From: Pseudomonadota bacterium
Lineage (GTDB): Bacteria; Pseudomonadota; Gammaproteobacteria; Burkholderiales; Thiobacillaceae
Length of the DNA: 7,914 nt
Direction: 5' to 3'
NCBI GenBank assembly: GCA_021802595.1
Contig: JAJZRT010000151.1
Location: 1-7,914 of the forward strand
The translations under genes and the position numbers were made by a program. This document shows, piece after piece, positions 6,516 through 7,914 of the stretch (position 1 is its first letter; each line of letters opens with the position of its first letter). The notes beneath the pieces are model-generated. The model was not told where the DNA came from and did no database searches. It worked only from the letters and a program-made list of their open reading frames with translations.

Positions 6516-7682
6516 TCAAATCCCCGCCGCCGCCTTCAGCGCCGCCGCCTTGTCCGTCACTTCCCAGGTGAAATCCGGTTCGTCGCGGCCGAAGTGGCCG
6601 TAGCTCGCGGTACGGGTGTAGATCGGGCGCAAGAGGTCGAGCATGTTGACGATGCCCTTGGGGCGCAGGTCGAAGTGGCTCTGGATCAGTTCGACGATCC
6701 TGGCTTCCGGAATCTTGCCGGTGCCGAAGGTGTCGACCATCAGAGAGGTCGGCCTGGCGACGCCGATGGCGTAGCTGACCTGCACCATGCACTTGTCGGC
6801 GAGTCCGGCGGCGACGATGTTCTTCGCCACGTAGCGCCCGGCGTAGGCGGCGGAGCGGTCGACCTTGGACGGATCCTTGCCGGAGAAGGCGCCGCCGCCG
6901 TGCGGGGCCGCGCCGCCGTAGGTGTCGACGATGATCTTGCGGCCGGTGAGGCCGGCGTCGCCCATCGGCCCGCCGATGACGAAGCGGCCGGTGGGGTTGA
7001 CCAGGTAGCGGGTGTCGGCCGTCAGCATGTTCTTCGGGATCACCGGCTTGATGATTTCCTCGATCACCGCCTCGGTCAGCACGGCGTGCGAGACTTCGGG
7101 GTGGTGCTGGGTGGAGAGCACGACGGTGTCGATCGAATGCGGTTTGCCGTCGACGTAGCGGATCGACACCTGCGACTTGGCGTCGGGCCGCAGCCACGGC
7201 AGGCGGCCGTCCTTGCGCAGTTCGGACTGGCGCTCGGTGAGGCGGTGGGCGAGGTAGATCGGCATCGGCATCAGGGTGGGCGTCTCGGTGCAGGCGTAAC
7301 CGAACATCAGGCCCTGGTCGCCGGCGCCCTGGTCGAGGAACAGGCCTTCGCCCTCGTTCACGCCCTGGGCGATGTCGGGCGACTGCTTGCCGACGGTGAC
7401 CAGCACCGAGCAGGTGTTGTAGTCGAAACCGACTTCGGACGAGTCGTAGCCGATGCGCTTGATGGTCTGGCGCGCGACCTGGTTGTAGTCGATCACCGCC
7501 GTGGTGGTGATTTCGCCGGCGATGACGCACAGGCCGGTGGTCAGCAACGTCTCGCACGCGACGCGCGCATGTTTGTCCTGGGTTAGAATCGCGTCGAGTA
7601 CCGCATCCGACACTTGATCCGCCATCTTGTCGGGATGCCCTTCAGACACCGACTCAGACGTAAAGATGAAATCCTTCTGCAT
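6516..7682 (-). CDS. metK: S-adenosylmethionine synthetase (methionine adenosyltransferase)
   Basis: This 388-residue cytosolic enzyme makes SAM from ATP and methionine, using Mg2+ and K+. It shows [13 protein letters not shown] with catalytic H16 and Mg-binding D18, [10 protein letters not shown], the active-site gating loop region [12 protein letters not shown] (97-108), the signature [12 protein letters not shown] (119-130), [22 protein letters not shown] (229-250), and the P-loop-like [19 protein letters not shown] (262-280). The length matches the E. coli enzyme with no gaps. The ATG at 7682 is chosen because [11 protein letters not shown] is the family start and AGGAG lies 5 nt upstream; the in-frame extension to a TTG at 7835 has no homology and crosses the promoter region. 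It feeds the cycle completed by AhcY and MetF in the same window, and its leader is structured. Confidence 0.98.
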   Translation of the reverse strand: MQKDFIFTSESVSEGHPDKMADQVSDAVLDAILTQDKHARVACETLLTTGLCVIAGEITTTAVIDYNQVARQTIKRIGYDSSEVGFDYNTCSVLVTVGKQSPDIAQGVNEGEGLFLDQGAGDQGLMFGYACTETPTLMPMPIYLAHRLTERQSELRKDGRLPWLRPDAKSQVSIRYVDGKPHSIDTVVLSTQHHPEVSHAVLTEAVIEEIIKPVIPKNMLTADTRYLVNPTGRFVIGGPMGDAGLTGRKIIVDTYGGAAPHGGGAFSGKDPSKVDRSAAYAGRYVAKNIVAAGLADKCMVQVSYAIGVARPTSLMVDTFGTGKIPEARIVELIQSHFDLRPKGIVNMLDLLRPIYTRTASYGHFGRDEPDFTWEVTDKAAALKAAAGI

Positions 7683-7686
7683 GACT

Positions 7687-7740
7687 GCTCCTGTAGTCCC
7701 GGTTACCGAGTGCGTAACCGGCTCGGGGGACCAACGGAGC
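7687..7740 (-). promoter_or_regulatory. Structured metK leader: nested hairpin sequestering the ribosome binding site
   Basis: On the minus strand three helices nest in order. GCUCC (7740-7736) pairs with GGAGC (7691-7687), which is most of the metK Shine-Dalgarno. GUCCC (7731-7727) pairs with GGGAC (7700-7696). GGUUAC (7719-7714) pairs with GUAACC (7706-7701), with a 7-nt loop GCACUCG. The asymmetric bulge CCGAGCC (7726-7720) contains CGAG, complementary to CUCG in that loop. An alternative hairpin CCGAG/CUCGG (7726-7722 with 7710-7706) excludes the third helix. Such mutually exclusive pairings over a ribosome site suggest translational control. I do not recognise it as a named SAM riboswitch class. 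Confidence 0.45.
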
Positions 7741-7754
7741 GGCGACGCTTTAGC

Positions 7755-7784
7755 TGTATTTGTATCCCGCCCGCAAGTTGTCAA
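7755..7784 (-). promoter_or_regulatory. Candidate proximal metK promoter
   Basis: A perfect TTGACA -35 lies at 7784-7779 on the minus strand. The -10 is ambiguous: AATACA at 18 bp or TACAAA at 14 bp, both imperfect. A start near 7754 would give a leader of about 70 nt that still includes the whole metK leader hairpin. Confidence 0.4.
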
Positions 7785-7805
7785 GATTAACGCGGCGGCT
7801 TCCGC

Positions 7806-7835
7806 ATTGTGCCCCGTCCGCGCCGTCAGCGTCAA
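7806..7835 (-). promoter_or_regulatory. Candidate upstream metK promoter
   Basis: TTGACG (7835-7830) and CACAAT (7811-7806) on the minus strand are separated by 18 bp, matching sigma-70 at 5 of 6 and 4 of 6 positions. Transcription would start near 7799 and give a leader of about 117 nt. Confidence 0.45.
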
Positions 7836-7914
7836 TTCCCCGGCCCGGACGCCGATCCCCGCCGCATCCGGGCGGACAGCAGGGTGGGGCCACCTCGCTG
7901 CATGAGGTTTCTCT

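Noticed and set aside
7683..7835. In-frame upstream extension of metK to a TTG
   Set aside because: MetK proteins start at [15 protein letters not shown] sequence, a good AGGAG site precedes the ATG at 7682, and the extension overlaps promoter elements and the leader hairpin.
7902..7914. ATG AGG TTT CTC at the right edge as the start of a divergent plus-strand gene, perhaps a lipid A acyltransferase often found beside metK
   Set aside because: Only four codons are visible and there is no good ribosome site before the ATG. GAGG at 7903-7906 might instead be the ribosome site for a start just outside the window, so it is not annotated.

Overview
The window looks like high-GC betaproteobacterial chromosome, probably from the Rhodocyclales/Nitrosomonadales side. 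Four things suggest this: the protein sequences, an S-adenosylhomocysteine (SAH) riboswitch in front of ahcY, a PEP-CTERM (exosortase-sorted) protein, and an ahcY / small membrane protein / metF gene order. No species is claimed.

Layout. Positions 1-709 (+) hold the C-terminal ATPase half of an MsbA-type lipid A flippase. It overlaps by an ATGA a divergent TtcA-family tRNA-thiolation-like PP-loop protein (706-1533), whose N-terminal tail appears to come from a degenerate dispersed repeat. A class V (alanine/serine-glyoxylate) aminotransferase follows (1608-2723, +). A 22-bp-stem bidirectional terminator (2731-2779) separates it from a convergent minus-strand operon. That operon, read from the right, is ahcY (5419-4001), a four-helix membrane protein (3974-3627) and metF (3623-2790). 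Its leader has a textbook SAH riboswitch (about 5514-5450) and a 10-bp anti-Shine-Dalgarno helix that could form the translational switch.

Divergent from ahcY is a lower-GC PEP-CTERM protein gene (5738-6448, +). Its upstream region has tandem activator-like sites, an IHF-like AT-rich stretch and a good sigma-54 (-24/-12) promoter. A second bidirectional terminator (6466-6496) separates it from convergent metK (7682-6516, -). The metK leader contains an undescribed-looking nested hairpin that pairs with the metK ribosome binding site. The strip beyond 7840 holds no gene I can support.

Functionally the right two-thirds is an activated-methyl-cycle cluster. MetK makes S-adenosylmethionine (SAM), AhcY removes the SAH product, and MetF supplies the methyl-tetrahydrofolate used to remake methionine. 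The PEP-CTERM gene is the odd one out and sits between ahcY and metK. The most interesting signals are regulatory: the complete SAH switch, the possible SAM-cycle RNA switch on metK, and the sigma-54 architecture of the PEP-CTERM gene.
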